64,000 nt of DNA from Crocodylus rhombifer. Its lineage: Eukaryota; Chordata; Crocodylia; Crocodylidae. This document shows, piece by piece, positions 47,638 through 58,489 of the stretch. The DNA lies in the NCBI GenBank assembly GCA_038503035.1, contig JAVSML010025176.1:1190956-1254955 (forward strand), written 5' to 3'. Position 1 is the first letter of the stretch, and each line of letters begins with the position of its first letter. The position numbers were made by a program, and so were the translations under genes. Under the pieces are notes generated by a model. The model did not search any database. It was not told where the DNA came from and saw only the letters and a list, made by a program, of their open reading frames with translations.

Positions 47638-48820
47638 CTATAGATGCTTCAAATGATCATTTCTCACTTTGGCAACTTTGTGACAGCAAGGGACACAGTT
47701 TGAAAAACAATCTCTAAATGAATAGGATTTTACTCACAGATAAAGCACAAGAGCGATAAAAATCAATGGGGAAAAAAGCAGAAATCTGTATGCACAAAAT
47801 CTGCCTGAGCATCCTCACCACTTTGAGCCCCTTTTCAATATCTTCTTGGGCTGCTAGACTGCTCCTCTGCTTCCACACAACCTTGCCTTCTGGCTCTCTC
47901 AAAAAGCTAGTAATAGAGTCTTTCATAATTTTCTAGCCCCCGTGGTTGCAAGCCAATCAAGTGATTTTCCACAGTGCCTTGGAAGTTCTTTTTTAGATGA
48001 TCTATTCCAAGGTTTCAAGCTAGCTCATTGCCACAGGGTGCTTTCATTTGAATGGAAGATCCTCCAGATTAATTATGTTTGTTTTCTCTACAGTATTACC
48101 TCTCTAATAATCTCTTGGAATCCCACCCAAAGACAAAGGAAAGTAGGCCACAGTAAAGGCATAAATATATCCATTTACACTAAAAAATTCCATTCACAAA
48201 AACTGAAGTTTGAAGTTGAAGATATACATATGTACAGATAGACACTACTCAAGCACACATTTCAGAGGGAGGTTGGCTGAACTGATATTTTAGTTTTTCT
48301 CACCCATTCCCCAACCTAGGCTTGTGTGACAGCAAAGATGATGTCATCCAAACATTTTTAAACTACCGGGGGGGGAACTATACAACTAAGTCAAACTAAG
48401 ATAAACCTATAAAAACATCTGATCAACTTCAAACACAAAGACAGCCAGGTAACTTCAGTTACCCTTCTTTAGACCATAATAGAATCTGGTCAGAAATGCT
48501 TCAAAATTATGACTGTCTTCCAAGATCCAACTACTGATGAGTATTATGTCAAAATGTATATTAATCAAAAGAAGTACTTATCTAGGAATTATTAACATGG
48601 GAGCAACCCCCTCCTTTGAGGATGGTCTATTCACTGATTTTCTTTTGGAACAAGGGATAAGGACAATGCCCAAGATTCTTCTGATAGAGAATCCTTATTT
48701 TTAAGTGGAATAAAAATTCCTATAAATAAAAATAGGAATGTGGTTTTCTATCTGATATATTAACAACTTCTTGTTTTAGTGGTATCAATAAACATGTACG
48801 CCACTTGTACACATGACAAA
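47638..48820. other. No gene recognised
   Basis: AT-rich sequence; the longest frame is 99 residues and has no domain. No repeat was assigned. Confidence 0.45.
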
Positions 48821-49540
48821 ATTGCCCTTTTAGCAGTTTAATTGCCCTTTTATAGCAGTTTATTTGCATCACATATTACATGTGCAGCGGCGCACTGCAA
48901 TTTAATTTCATCACACTGTACACATGCAGCGGCGTATTGCAATGTAAATGATTTTGTTACATAGCAAACTAAAACACATCCCAATGTATTTTAGTTTGCT
49001 GCCTAAAAATATTGCGGTGAGACATCTATCCCCTGACTTCCAGCATGGCAATGAATCATCCCTCCCACCTTCTCCAGCCACCCCTAGGTAAGCACAGGGA
49101 GGTGGCAGGAGGGCAGCTAGGTATGCTGGTGGCTGGAGAAGGTGGCTGGGATGGTGCACAGGGTGCTGAAAGCCCAAGTGTACTTGGGGCTGCTTGAGCT
49201 TGGTAGGCTTCCAGCACCCCATGCACCATCCTTGCTGACTTCTCCGGCTACCAGCATACCCAGCCACCCTCCTGCTCCCTTCCCGCACTGCACCAGAGGC
49301 AAGCCAGCCCAGATGGCCCCAGATGCTGGAAACAGTACCCAATCCTTTTTTTTTCCTAGTGGAACCTGCCCGTGGCTGAGGGGGGGTGAGCTGCCACTGA
49401 GCCGAGGTCAACCCTTTGGCCCTACACCTAATGACTACTAAGGCTAGACAGCTAGAGAGATACACATGCTTCTCCACAAGGAGGCTCTGGGGTCCCCAAT
49501 ATGTCTTGGGACATAGATTATTCACTTTTTTTCAGACAAA
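48821..49540. mobile_element. Composite fold-back element with direct repeats at its left end
   Basis: The left part has two direct 20-22-base repeats ('attgcccttttagcagttta' at 48821 and 48841), then two 42-base units (48867-48908 and 48909-48950) sharing 'gcagcggcg', then a hairpin with 17-base arms (48963-48979 and 48984-49000, one mismatch). The core folds back: arms at about 49108-49170 and 49211-49272 pair imperfectly around 'gcccaagtgtacttggggc'. The 204-residue minus frame is a product of this core. I could not define termini or a target duplication. Confidence 0.55.
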
Positions 49541-50191
49541 CTGAAAATATGCGAGCTACTTGCACTTAAAAACTGCATTTTGTTCAGGTTAGAAGCAAAA
49601 AATTTTTAAATCCAAGGTCTTTTCATGGTTACAATATAAACCAATTTAAAAATCTGGTAGAGAACAGAAGATAAATGTTTTATCTTATTCACTTTCTCCT
49701 TTTAAGACACCCTGCACTATAAAATAAAAAAAAAATATTTTTCTACCAAAAGCTCAAATCTAGAGAAATGAAGAGCAAAAATACTAAGTTACCTAGCAAC
49801 ATTCACTTCCTAACCAATGTTAATATCTGCCATTCAAAAAGGGCATTTTATTTGATTAATATTGTGCAATATGGAAAACGCATTAATAAGTTGTTCTTAT
49901 CTTCTTATCAAGAAAATAAATTATCTATCCAAAAATAATTTTGTTTATTCATTTAAAAGGACATTTTTTGCCAATCTCAGTAACACTGCCTCTGACAGGT
50001 CATGTACTCAAACCCCATTAAGACTTGAATATATGCTTTAAGGGTGTAAGGGGGACACAAATAGAAGAAATAACAAAACAGAATATTCAGATGAATAAAT
50101 TCAAGATCCACTCCCCAAGGGAGATTTTAAAACTCCAAAACACATTTCAGAAAGCATAGGGGGAAATATATTAATCTGGAGTGCCATACCA
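49541..50191. other. No gene recognised
   Basis: AT-rich interval before a CR1 tail; nothing supported. Confidence 0.5.
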
Positions 50192-50667
50192 TAAGCTTGA
50201 GAGAGTCCAGAGAAAAGCCACACACATGATCAGAGGTCAGGAAAACAGACTTTACGACTACAGGCTGAGAGCTATGAGGCTTTTTAGCCTGGAAAAGCGC
50301 AGGCTCAGGGGTGATCTGATGGCCACCTATAAGTTTATCAGGGGTGACCACCAGTTTCTGTGGGAACATTTGTTCACCACAGCGCCCCAAGGGATGACGA
50401 AGTTGAACGGTTATAAACTACTGCAAGACCATTTCAGGCTGTACATAAGGAAGAATTTCTTTACTGTCCAAGCCCCCAAGGTCTGGAATAGCCTGCCATC
50501 GGAGGTGGTTCAAGCAAATTGAACACCTTCAAGAGTATATTGGTTGCTTATCTTGCTGGGATCCTATGACTCAGCTGACTTCCTGCCCTTCGGGCGGGGG
50601 GCTGGACTCGATGATCTTCCAAGGTCTCTTCCAGCCCTAATGTCTATGAAATCTATGAAATCTCCTA
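50192..50667 (+). mobile_element. CR1: CR1 LINE 3' tail, young subfamily
   Basis: It starts abruptly at 'aagcttgagagagtccagag' and encodes the ORF2 C-terminal blocks L-E-R-V-Q-R, M-I-R-G-Q-E-N, D-L-M-A-T-Y-K-F-I-R-G-D and F-R-L-Y-I-R-K-N-F-F-T-V. It then runs through the CR1 3' UTR to two 'tctatgaaa' units at about 50642-50662. A deletion near 50516 (after E-V-V-Q-A) breaks the frame just before the normal end. It is the shortest of the young-subfamily copies and belongs with copies A, B and C. Confidence 0.92.
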
Positions 50668-51628
50668 ATGGTCTCACTTTTCCTATTGAAGGGAAAAGGA
50701 AAAAAATACAAAAGCAGTGAGTGAACATGTTATACCTAAAAGAACCCACAGTTTCAACAAAAGAGAACCCATTCATTTTCAGGATCACTCAGTCTCCCTG
50801 AGCCCAATCCCATTCTTTGTAAACTCAACAGAAAACTCCTATCAGTTTCAATAAATATTAGATTCATCCCTATGTGCAGTAGCGGGCTGTCTTATTCTTG
50901 TATGGATATTGGACATATACTGGTCAAAATTTTCAAAATTTAAGTTAAAGTGAACTTTAAGAGCTTAAAACAACCCCTTAGTAACAGTTCCTTTTAGCAC
51001 CCATTTGAAATCTATTTCCATAATAATCTACTGTAATATTATTAATAATTTACATAGAATAGTTAATAGACTAATATATAATCCAAAGGTAAGCAAATAC
51101 ATTTAAACACCATAAATACAATTACATTGACATTAAAGGTAAAAGAGAATTAAGATTGCAAAGTCTAACACTCAACATTTGAGAAATAAATTAAAAGATC
51201 TTATGCATTTTTCTAAGAGATCCTACCTCAGTATATAGGAGGATGGTGGTCAATAACACCATTGTCCAATCTTACTTTTTACCCTCACTATTAGATATGC
51301 AATATTTGGCCTAATTTACTGTACACAGTCTATACCCTGCACTGATTATTAATTTCCTTTTCAGCTTCTTTATAGCTGTCCTCAATGTAGTGTCTAATTC
51401 CTTCAAAAAACATATATGAATTTATCTTCTTAGTACCCTGTGAGATAAGTTATTTTATCCTTATGTTACAGACTCAATGCAGGAGGTACAGAGTAAAAAA
51501 AACTGAAAAGGGCTTACACAACTTTCTAATGGATCTAGTTGTTCCATTTTCCAAAGTGTCTAACAATTGTTGCTGAAGCAATTTAAAGATTTCTACTAAT
51601 TTCAAGTGTTCAAACTGAAGCACCTAAA
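50668..51628. other. No gene recognised
   Basis: AT-rich sequence without domain-bearing frames or a recognised repeat. Confidence 0.5.
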
Positions 51629-51950
51629 GCTTGCGATGCATGCCCCCGGGGGCTGGGGGGGGGCACAGTGACTGTCCGCAGGCAGCAGTGATGGGGGCAT
51701 AGCAGTGGCGAGTGGAGAGCTCCCACAGGCAGCTGCAGCAGTGTCAGCAGCAAGGGGGTGGGGGCTGGCACACCCACAGATATCACTGGCAATGTCAGCA
51801 GCAGCCAGTGGTGATCGGCAACCGGCCACAGATGCCGGTGGCAGTGTCGACAGTGGGGGGCTGGCAAGTGGCACTTATTTCATGGGGTGCACCGCCAATC
51901 TCAGGGGGTGCACATGCACCTGTGTGCACCCCCTACACATCGCCAATGGT
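51629..51950. mobile_element. GC-rich non-autonomous DNA-element-like repeat
   Basis: The left edge 'cttgcgatgcatgcccccgg' and the right edge, reverse-complemented, 'ccattggcgatgtgtagggg' share an inverted gcgatg core. The interior is GC-rich with cag/ggcagtg repeats and a palindromic 'ggtgcacatgcacc' block near 51907. The 142-residue frame starting inside is chance. No target duplication is visible, so the limits are approximate. Confidence 0.45.
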
Positions 51951-52019
51951 TGTGAGAACTAATTCCTTTCACAAACAAGGATCTAGGTGTTTCATTATGG
52001 GGCACCTGGAAAATAAGAC

Positions 52020-52495
52020 ATGTACAGTCAAGTCACCCGGGAATATTATGTTTTCAAATGGCCTGCCCAATCTCATGAAAGGAAGCTTGAGGGAGAGATA
52101 TGGAGACAATCTTCATTTAGTCTGGAGAAGAGAAGACTGACAGGGGATTTGATAGCAGCCTTCAACTACCTGAAGGGGGATTCCAAAGATGGAGCTAGAT
52201 TGTTCTCAGTCATGGCTGATAACAGAACAAGGAACAATGCTCTCAAGTTGCAGCAAGGGAGGTTTAGGTTGGATATTAGGAAAAACTCTCTGACTAGGAT
52301 GGTGCTGAACCACTGAACCAAGTTACCTAGAGAGGTGGTGGCATCTCCATCCTTGGAGGTTTTTAAGACCCGGCTTGACAAAGCCTTGGCTGGAATGATC
52401 TTGTTGGGGATGGTCCTGCTTTAAACAGGGGGTTAGACTAGATTACATCCTGAGGTCCCTTCCAACCCTAATTTTCTCTGATTCTATGAATCCAG
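52020..52495 (+). mobile_element. CR1: Old CR1 LINE 3' tail
   Basis: CR1 ORF2 C-terminal blocks appear in order: 'tttagtctggagaagagaag' (the S-L-E-K-R-R region), 'gggatttgatagcagccttc', 'aggttggatattaggaaaaa' (L-D-I-R-K) and 'agagaggtggtggcatctcc' (R-E-V-V-A-S-P). The 3' UTR block 'gggttagactagattacatc' and an ATTCTATG-type end follow. It is the same tail type as the interrupted copy at 26441-28160 and is older than the 'tctatgaaa'-tailed copies. Broken by a stop in the N-H-*-T-K region near 52313. Confidence 0.88.
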
Positions 52496-54160
52496 TTTTC
52501 CAGGGTAGGTAACTAAGGTCCACATCCACAAAAAAGACAATGACACTTAAAATGGGACTGAGACAAAATCACACACCTAAACACAACTGAGAGAGAATGT
52601 AGGCACCTATGTTGAGAAAAAACAAAATAGGCACCCCACCCTCCCACCAAACGCCCCCCACACTCAAGCAACCACAAAACTCAGTGAGTGAGTAAATTCA
52701 TTCAGCATGTACATTTCCGACCATAAAGTCCCCTAGGAACCTACATTTGGGTGACTGCATATCTTTTGAAGCAACCCTGCCTAAGCACTCCTGACTATAC
52801 ACACAGCACCTACAAAATAAGATGTGTAATATTTTTTAAACTTTCTTTCTTTTATTTATTTATTTATTTATTTATTTATTTTACAGACAGCTACTTGAAT
52901 TGCAGCCAAAACTAGGGGTAAAATCTTCAGCGTGTAGACAGATATAAAGAAAGAGGAAGGGACAGGAGATAACAATGATTAAGAAGTGCCACAAAATGGG
53001 ATGGAAAGGTGAAGTCCCTCCCTCATGCATTCAATCTTTGTTTTATTTTTCCAGTGTAACAAGGGTTTTATTTCTATATGCCATTATTCCAATGACAGGG
53101 TCAACAGGGTTAAGCTATGGCTAAGGTTAGATCCAGAAAGCATGTTTTAAAATTTTTAAAGCAGCAGTAGGCGACTGAATGCATCATGGACCTACCAACC
53201 ATTAACACATGATATTAAAAGAATTTTGCTTACTTCCTATTGGTTTGTGAATACTTCCTGTTTTGCAAATATGAGTTTGAACTCAGAGGTAAAATAAATG
53301 GACGTGTTTCCATAATTGCTCAACTGAATGTGCTCAACTGGAAAAACAGAAACAAAACAGTAATAAATATCCTATTTCACACAATAACTAAAAGTGACGG
53401 CAACGAGAGCACTAGAGAAAGGATTTTAACATCATTGATCAGCCAAACAAAGACAAAGAAATATAAAAGAGAAAATGTTTTTGCTACTTCACAGTGCCTA
53501 ATAAGCTTTTTACCTTCAGGGCTGATACCACTCCCCACTAGCACAAAATCCCTCTCTCTCTCACAGAAATGACTTAAAGCTTTGAAGTTGTAAAGTGGTG
53601 AAAAAATGTTTCTGATTTTTATTGTCAGTACATAATTCCATGAAAAAAAATATATATATGCTACAGAAACCATACAATCATCCACGAAAAATTAAAAATA
53701 CTATTGAGCTGACAGCTTAAAGGCACACATTTTCAAACTGGGAATTTTTGTAACCACATTTCACATCTTTTATCAATATAATCCATTATTATGGCAATCT
53801 GTTTTTTCTTATATGGCATGCAGTACTACACAGAAAACAGTCTCATTCACAGCTATTTTACTTACATTTCTTTGGAGTCTGTTACCTCGTTGCTTTATGA
53901 CCAGGAATAATTTTCTTTTTTTTTTTTTCCTTTTTTGCTTAAACTGGTGCTTTCTCCAAGAGTGTCTTCTACCTCTACAGCAGACAGTAAGGACAAACTT
54001 TCCTTCAGCCTTTGCTTAAGTTATCTAATATAAGAATGAAAAACAAAGAAGGCTAAGTGTAAATTGTTATGCTATGTACTACGTCAAGGAATTACAGTGA
54101 TCTTCTAAAAACACAGTAGATTTACACAACACTATACTTATTTATTTTATATACACCTAT
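52496..54160. other. No gene recognised; contains a (TTTA)n microsatellite
   Basis: AT-rich sequence. Frames of 102-110 residues at 53240-53685 overlap on both strands and have no domain. The tetranucleotide run is listed separately. Confidence 0.45.
52851..52882 (+). repeat. (TTTA)n microsatellite, about 8 units
   Basis: An uninterrupted run of TTTA units following a CTTT-rich start. Likely length-polymorphic. Confidence 0.97.
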
Positions 54161-55300
54161 TAGGCCTGTGCAAAGTGGCTAGTATTTGCTTCGGATTTGG
54201 TTTCGGCTGATGCGGAGGACAGTCATTCGATTCAGTGATTTGAATCACTGTCCTGAATCAATTCGGCCAAATCTGATTTGGAGATTTGGCTGCCTCCCTA
54301 AATTCGCCAAATCAAACAGGCCTCATCCCCTGCCCGCTCTCCCAGCCCTGTCAATGGCTGCCCCACACCAGCCCCAGCATCCTGGCTCTTTAAAAAAGAA
54401 AAAAGAAAAACCCGCACTCACCAGATGCTGCCAGGCCAGGGTGGGGGGGGAAGGGGATCCTTGCTGCTCCCCACTGCTCCATGCTGCGTGGGGGGCTCTG
54501 CCATGAGCTCCCATCCCCCACCCACTCTCCCAGCCCCCCCCATGGCTGCCCCACTTGGCCCTGTTGGCTCTTAAAAAAACATTTTTAAAGCCCCACACTC
54601 ACTGGTTCCTGCCTGTCAGAGGGTGGTCCCTGCTGCCCCCCACTGCCCTGTGCTGCATGGAGGGGCTTTGCCACGATACCCCAAGAGCCCTGAGGGCCAC
54701 TGCACCAGTTGGTGAGTGCAGGGCTTTTTCTATTTTTTAAAGAACCAGGAGCTGGGGCCAGGCAGGGCAGCCACTGATGGGGCAGGGAGAGTGGGCAGGG
54801 GATGGAAGCTCATGGCAGAGCCTGCCGTGCAGCATGGGACAGTGGGGGGCAGCAGGGATCACCTCCCCCCCACTTGGCAACAGCCAGTGAGCGAGTTCAG
54901 GACATTTTTTTCTTTTTCTTTAAAGCCCTGGGATGTTGGGGCTGGGTAGGCAGCCACTGACATGGCTGGGACAGCGGGCAGGCGTTGGAGAGTGCTCAGG
55001 AGGGCTGGGGGAGAAGGCAGCGGATGGGGACTGGCAGGGGTTCCCCCATGGTCCCCTCCCCACTCCTCCAGCCTCCTCCACCCCCTAGTTACCAGCATGG
55101 AGTCCAGGTCCAGCTCCATGCAGCAGCAAGTGGGGATTGCCTGAATCTCCAAAGCCCTCCAAATCTTTTCCAAATCAATTCAGAGAACTTCAAACTGATT
55201 TAGACCTTTTTACTGGTCTCCCAATTGGATTTGGATTCAGAGATTCGGCTGCTGAATCTCCTTTGAATCGAACCAGCACCTGAAGCGTCGCACAACCCTA
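54161..55300. mobile_element. Fold-back hAT-like element (1.14 kb) with 8-bp target duplication
   Basis: The left end is 'taggcctgtgcaaagtggct' and the right end, reverse-complemented, is 'tagggttgtgcgacgcttca'. Both are followed by AT-rich 'attcgg/gattcgg' arrays. Flanking octamers acacctat (54153-54160) and atatctat (55301-55308) agree at 6 of 8, both differences being C/T transitions. Inside are four related GC-rich units of about 190 bases, each joined to an A- or T-rich 'ctctttaaaaaa'-type block. The first two (about 54310-54715) are inverted relative to the last two (about 54715-55100), so the element can fold into one long stem. No transposase is present; the frames of 104-106 residues are chance. 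Confidence 0.85.
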
Positions 55301-56878
55301 ATATCTATATATAGGTATAGTTATATCTCTAGAGATAGAGATATATTTTGCACACCTGGTGGTGAGGGGAACTCCTACATCATTTACACCTGCCCCCCAC
55401 CCCAACATCAAGCATTTAAACCCAGATTATCAGTCACCTTCTTATCCTTCCAATTCACATCATACCTTGGACTCACATTAAGAAGCTGAACACAGTTCAA
55501 AAAACAATCTATTTCCATGATATTTCCAATTCAGTTCTGTAATACTACGACAGTCAGAATAGTTTGGCTTCATGTAAGTACCTGTGCTCAACCGAACCAA
55601 TTTCTGAATATTTTGAGTTGCCTATGCTAATAAATACTCTCAATCTTAACAGCCAGTAAAACAAGAACCTTCACAACCTATTTCTCTGTCATGCTAAACC
55701 CTATATGCTTGTATTTACTGGATATAAAGCAAATAGCATTTTACACCCACTTTACACAAGCAATTTCTTACTCAAACTGGAAATGTACACCAGCTTCTTT
55801 AAGTTACGTAGCTATCTCCCCACTTGCCCCTCTTGTTTAGTTTACAGCATGTCTAATAAACTTGATTAAACTCCTCACTTCTGTGTTCACAACTATCTGC
55901 TTAAGCATACTGTAGACCATGTGATCAAAGCAGGTGCACTAAAGAGTGGAGGAAAAGTTTCCTCAAGAAAGTAAACCTTAGCAACTGCATCATTTGTATT
56001 CCAATATTTCCTCTTGGTGTTAAACACACATACTTTCACTTTAATCTCCAGGATACAGCAATGTTTTTGCTGTATTTTAGGTATGTGCAGATCAATGCAT
56101 ATTCCTTCAGGGAAGCCTTTTGAACTGGCAGACAGTGAATGATTGACATCAGGCACAAATACTTTTTGCTGTCATGGAATTGCATGTCATTTATAGGAAA
56201 ACCAATGTTAATTAATTCTGTCCATACATACCAGATGTGTCAGAGGAATATACCAGGTCTTTCACACCATACTGCTTGATAGCAGATGCAAATTAAGCTC
56301 TGCATGGGAAAATATATCTCTGTTACTGAACTGAAAGTCCCCATGTACTGTGCATCTGTACCTTGTAAGAAAAAAGCCTATACTAACAACAAAAATGCTT
56401 GGATATCAGTATGCACTTGAAGAACTAAAGTCCCTTTTGCAAACTATGAATTAATGCTCTCACTTTAAGGTAAAAATCTAAAAGGATCCCTGCCTGTCTA
56501 TACCTATCTCTATTTATCAGTATTCTCCTAAACACTGCAATGGGGAATTTAGCCTTACAAATGAATCTTGTTCCTTGTCAGCTTGATATATTGGGTCAAA
56601 ATAAGTATAATGTAATAGTTGCTACATCTAGGAAATGGAAACCTGAAAAAGGAGGACAAAAAGTAACTGCTGCTGTTGCTACTGAAAGCTAAATAACATT
56701 GTTCCCTTTGATTCAAGTTGCTGAAACTGAGGCCACTGAACTGACAGACAGAGGATCTACTTTATAGTTTCCGCTCTGATTTCCTGTAGGACTTCAGGCA
56801 AGCTTCCCATCCAGCTCCTTGTTTGACTCACTTATTTAGAATGTAAATTCTTCTGGTAGGATTGTACATCACCTAGCA
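55301..56878. other. No gene recognised
   Basis: AT-rich sequence with a short 'atatctctagagatagagatat' dyad near 55323 and no coding or repeat assignment. Confidence 0.45.
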
Positions 56879-57174
56879 CAGTGGTCTTCAAACTTTTTAT
56901 GGTGAAGATCACTTTGCAGCACCACAGGATCTACCACACCCCCCCTGCCCCACTTGCACAAACCCAGCCCCGCCCCCTGCCCAGCCCCACCCTCCCTCGC
57001 CTCCCAGTCTCTGACCCCACTCACCCAGCCCAGCCCAGGTGGCAGTGGATGTGGCTCAGCCCAGCCACTTGCATCCTGCCGCTCCCGATTGTGGAGACTT
57101 TGACAGACTGAGATCGACTGTCAAAGGCTCCATGATCGATCAGTCGATCAAGATCAACTGGTTGGTGCCCACTG
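56879..57174. mobile_element. Non-autonomous hAT element with 8-bp target duplication
   Basis: The left end is 'cagtggtcttcaaacttttt' and the right end, reverse-complemented, is 'cagtgggcaccaaccagttg' followed by atcttgatcga-type repeats. Flanking octamers acctagca (56871-56878) and acctaaca (57175-57182) agree at 7 of 8. The 296-base element has a C-rich middle and a (gatcga)-rich right arm. No coding capacity. Confidence 0.87.
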
Positions 57175-57846
57175 ACCTAACACTACAAGGGCCTAATCTC
57201 TGTTGAAACCTCTAGGCCCTGCTGTTAAAATCATCAAGAACTATGTACATGACAGTTGACAGCTTAGCAAAGACAACAGCTCTTTACATTACATCTAGTG
57301 AAAGGCACTCTGCATTAAAAACAGGTGATTTTTTTTTTTATCCAGCTCTTCAGAAATGTACTCTGTAATATAACAAACAACAACAATAGGAAAGAGAATT
57401 ATTGCTACCTTACCTCAAAACTAGAAGAAAAAGCAGCAGGAAAGCATGTATTTCTCTGCCTCTTTCATAGCTTTAACCCACTTCACAGCTCAGAAAAGCT
57501 CACAAGATCTCACTAAAGTTTTGTAGTCCATGTTGTACAGAAAACAGAAAAGTGTATGAACTTAAGTTTCACTCCCATCCATGAAGTACTTGAATTTTAC
57601 AGGTAATCTATGAGATAGAAGACAGTGGAAAGTATATTCCAGAGCACACATTCCCCTACCCACTAACGTCATAAGCATATGTAAAGTGTAGCGCACAGGA
57701 TATATGATAAGGTAATGTGATTTAATTTGATCAGTATGATCTTCATGCAACATAAATAATTGTGCAGCTGATAAAGCTACAAATAAATTATTCAGGTAAT
57801 GGCAAATACTTGTTGATAAAATTCTTTGTCCGATACTGCCGCATAC
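57175..57846. other. No gene recognised
   Basis: AT-rich sequence; a 98-residue minus frame at 57562-57858 has no domain. Confidence 0.45.
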
Positions 57847-58090
57847 TGGGTGTGTCAATACATGTGCTTTACTGCAAAGTAGACTAATTTACATGCACTG
57901 CAACTAGGCTGGTGTAGTCTAATTTACTGCACTGTCAGGTAGTCCTGCTAGACACAAGTGCTATCTGACAGCAGAGTAAATAACTGTGCTCAAATGCACA
58001 TGTATACAGAGACATTTGAATTAGTTTACTCCAGTACAAACTGCACTGGAGCATATTCAGTCACATTAAGTGCATGTGTAGGGGCACCCA
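57847..58090. mobile_element. MITE-like element (244 bp)
   Basis: The left end is 'tgggtgtgtcaatacatgtg' and then cttta. The right end, reverse-complemented, is 'tgggtgcccctacacatgca' and then cttaa. The inverted ends enclose 'tagtctaatttactgcactg' and its inverted partner 'aattagtttactccagtaca', so most of the element is self-complementary. The superfamily is unknown; no target duplication was fixed. Confidence 0.55.
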
Positions 58091-58489
58091 CTCTTTTACA
58101 GAGCATACTACAGGAGCTTCAAAAGGTTTTTGATAAATTCTTAAAACCCTTTCCAAGACCAGGGAAACCACTTGCAATGGGGGCGGGGGTGTGTAGAAAG
58201 GAAGACATTTCTCTTTAAAATTATCTTAAAACAACAGTGGTTTGAAATTGTTTAGGGGATCAGAATATTTAAGGTACACAGGAAGAGATGGTGTAATGGG
58301 AAAATGCGGGCAGTACAGTCAAGGGAAAAACGTTAAAATTGATTTATCACATAGCCTGGCAGTTTACGGAAAAAACAGCTCTGCATGAGAACTCGGTGCT
58401 TGAATTGGAGCTACCTGGCTAGAAGTTAACTTTGAAAACAATTATATGAATGTCATATATTGGGACAAACACCTGGAGCTGTTACTAGA
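58091..58489. other. No gene recognised
   Basis: Short unassigned interval before the ancient LINE. Confidence 0.5.

Noticed and set aside
48867..48950. CRISPR-like repeat array
   Set aside because: Only two adjacent imperfect units without unique spacers, in a clearly vertebrate genome.
48911..49525. 204-residue minus-strand frame as a gene
   Set aside because: It spans a self-complementary repeat core, so part of its sequence is the mirror of another part. No domain or splice context.
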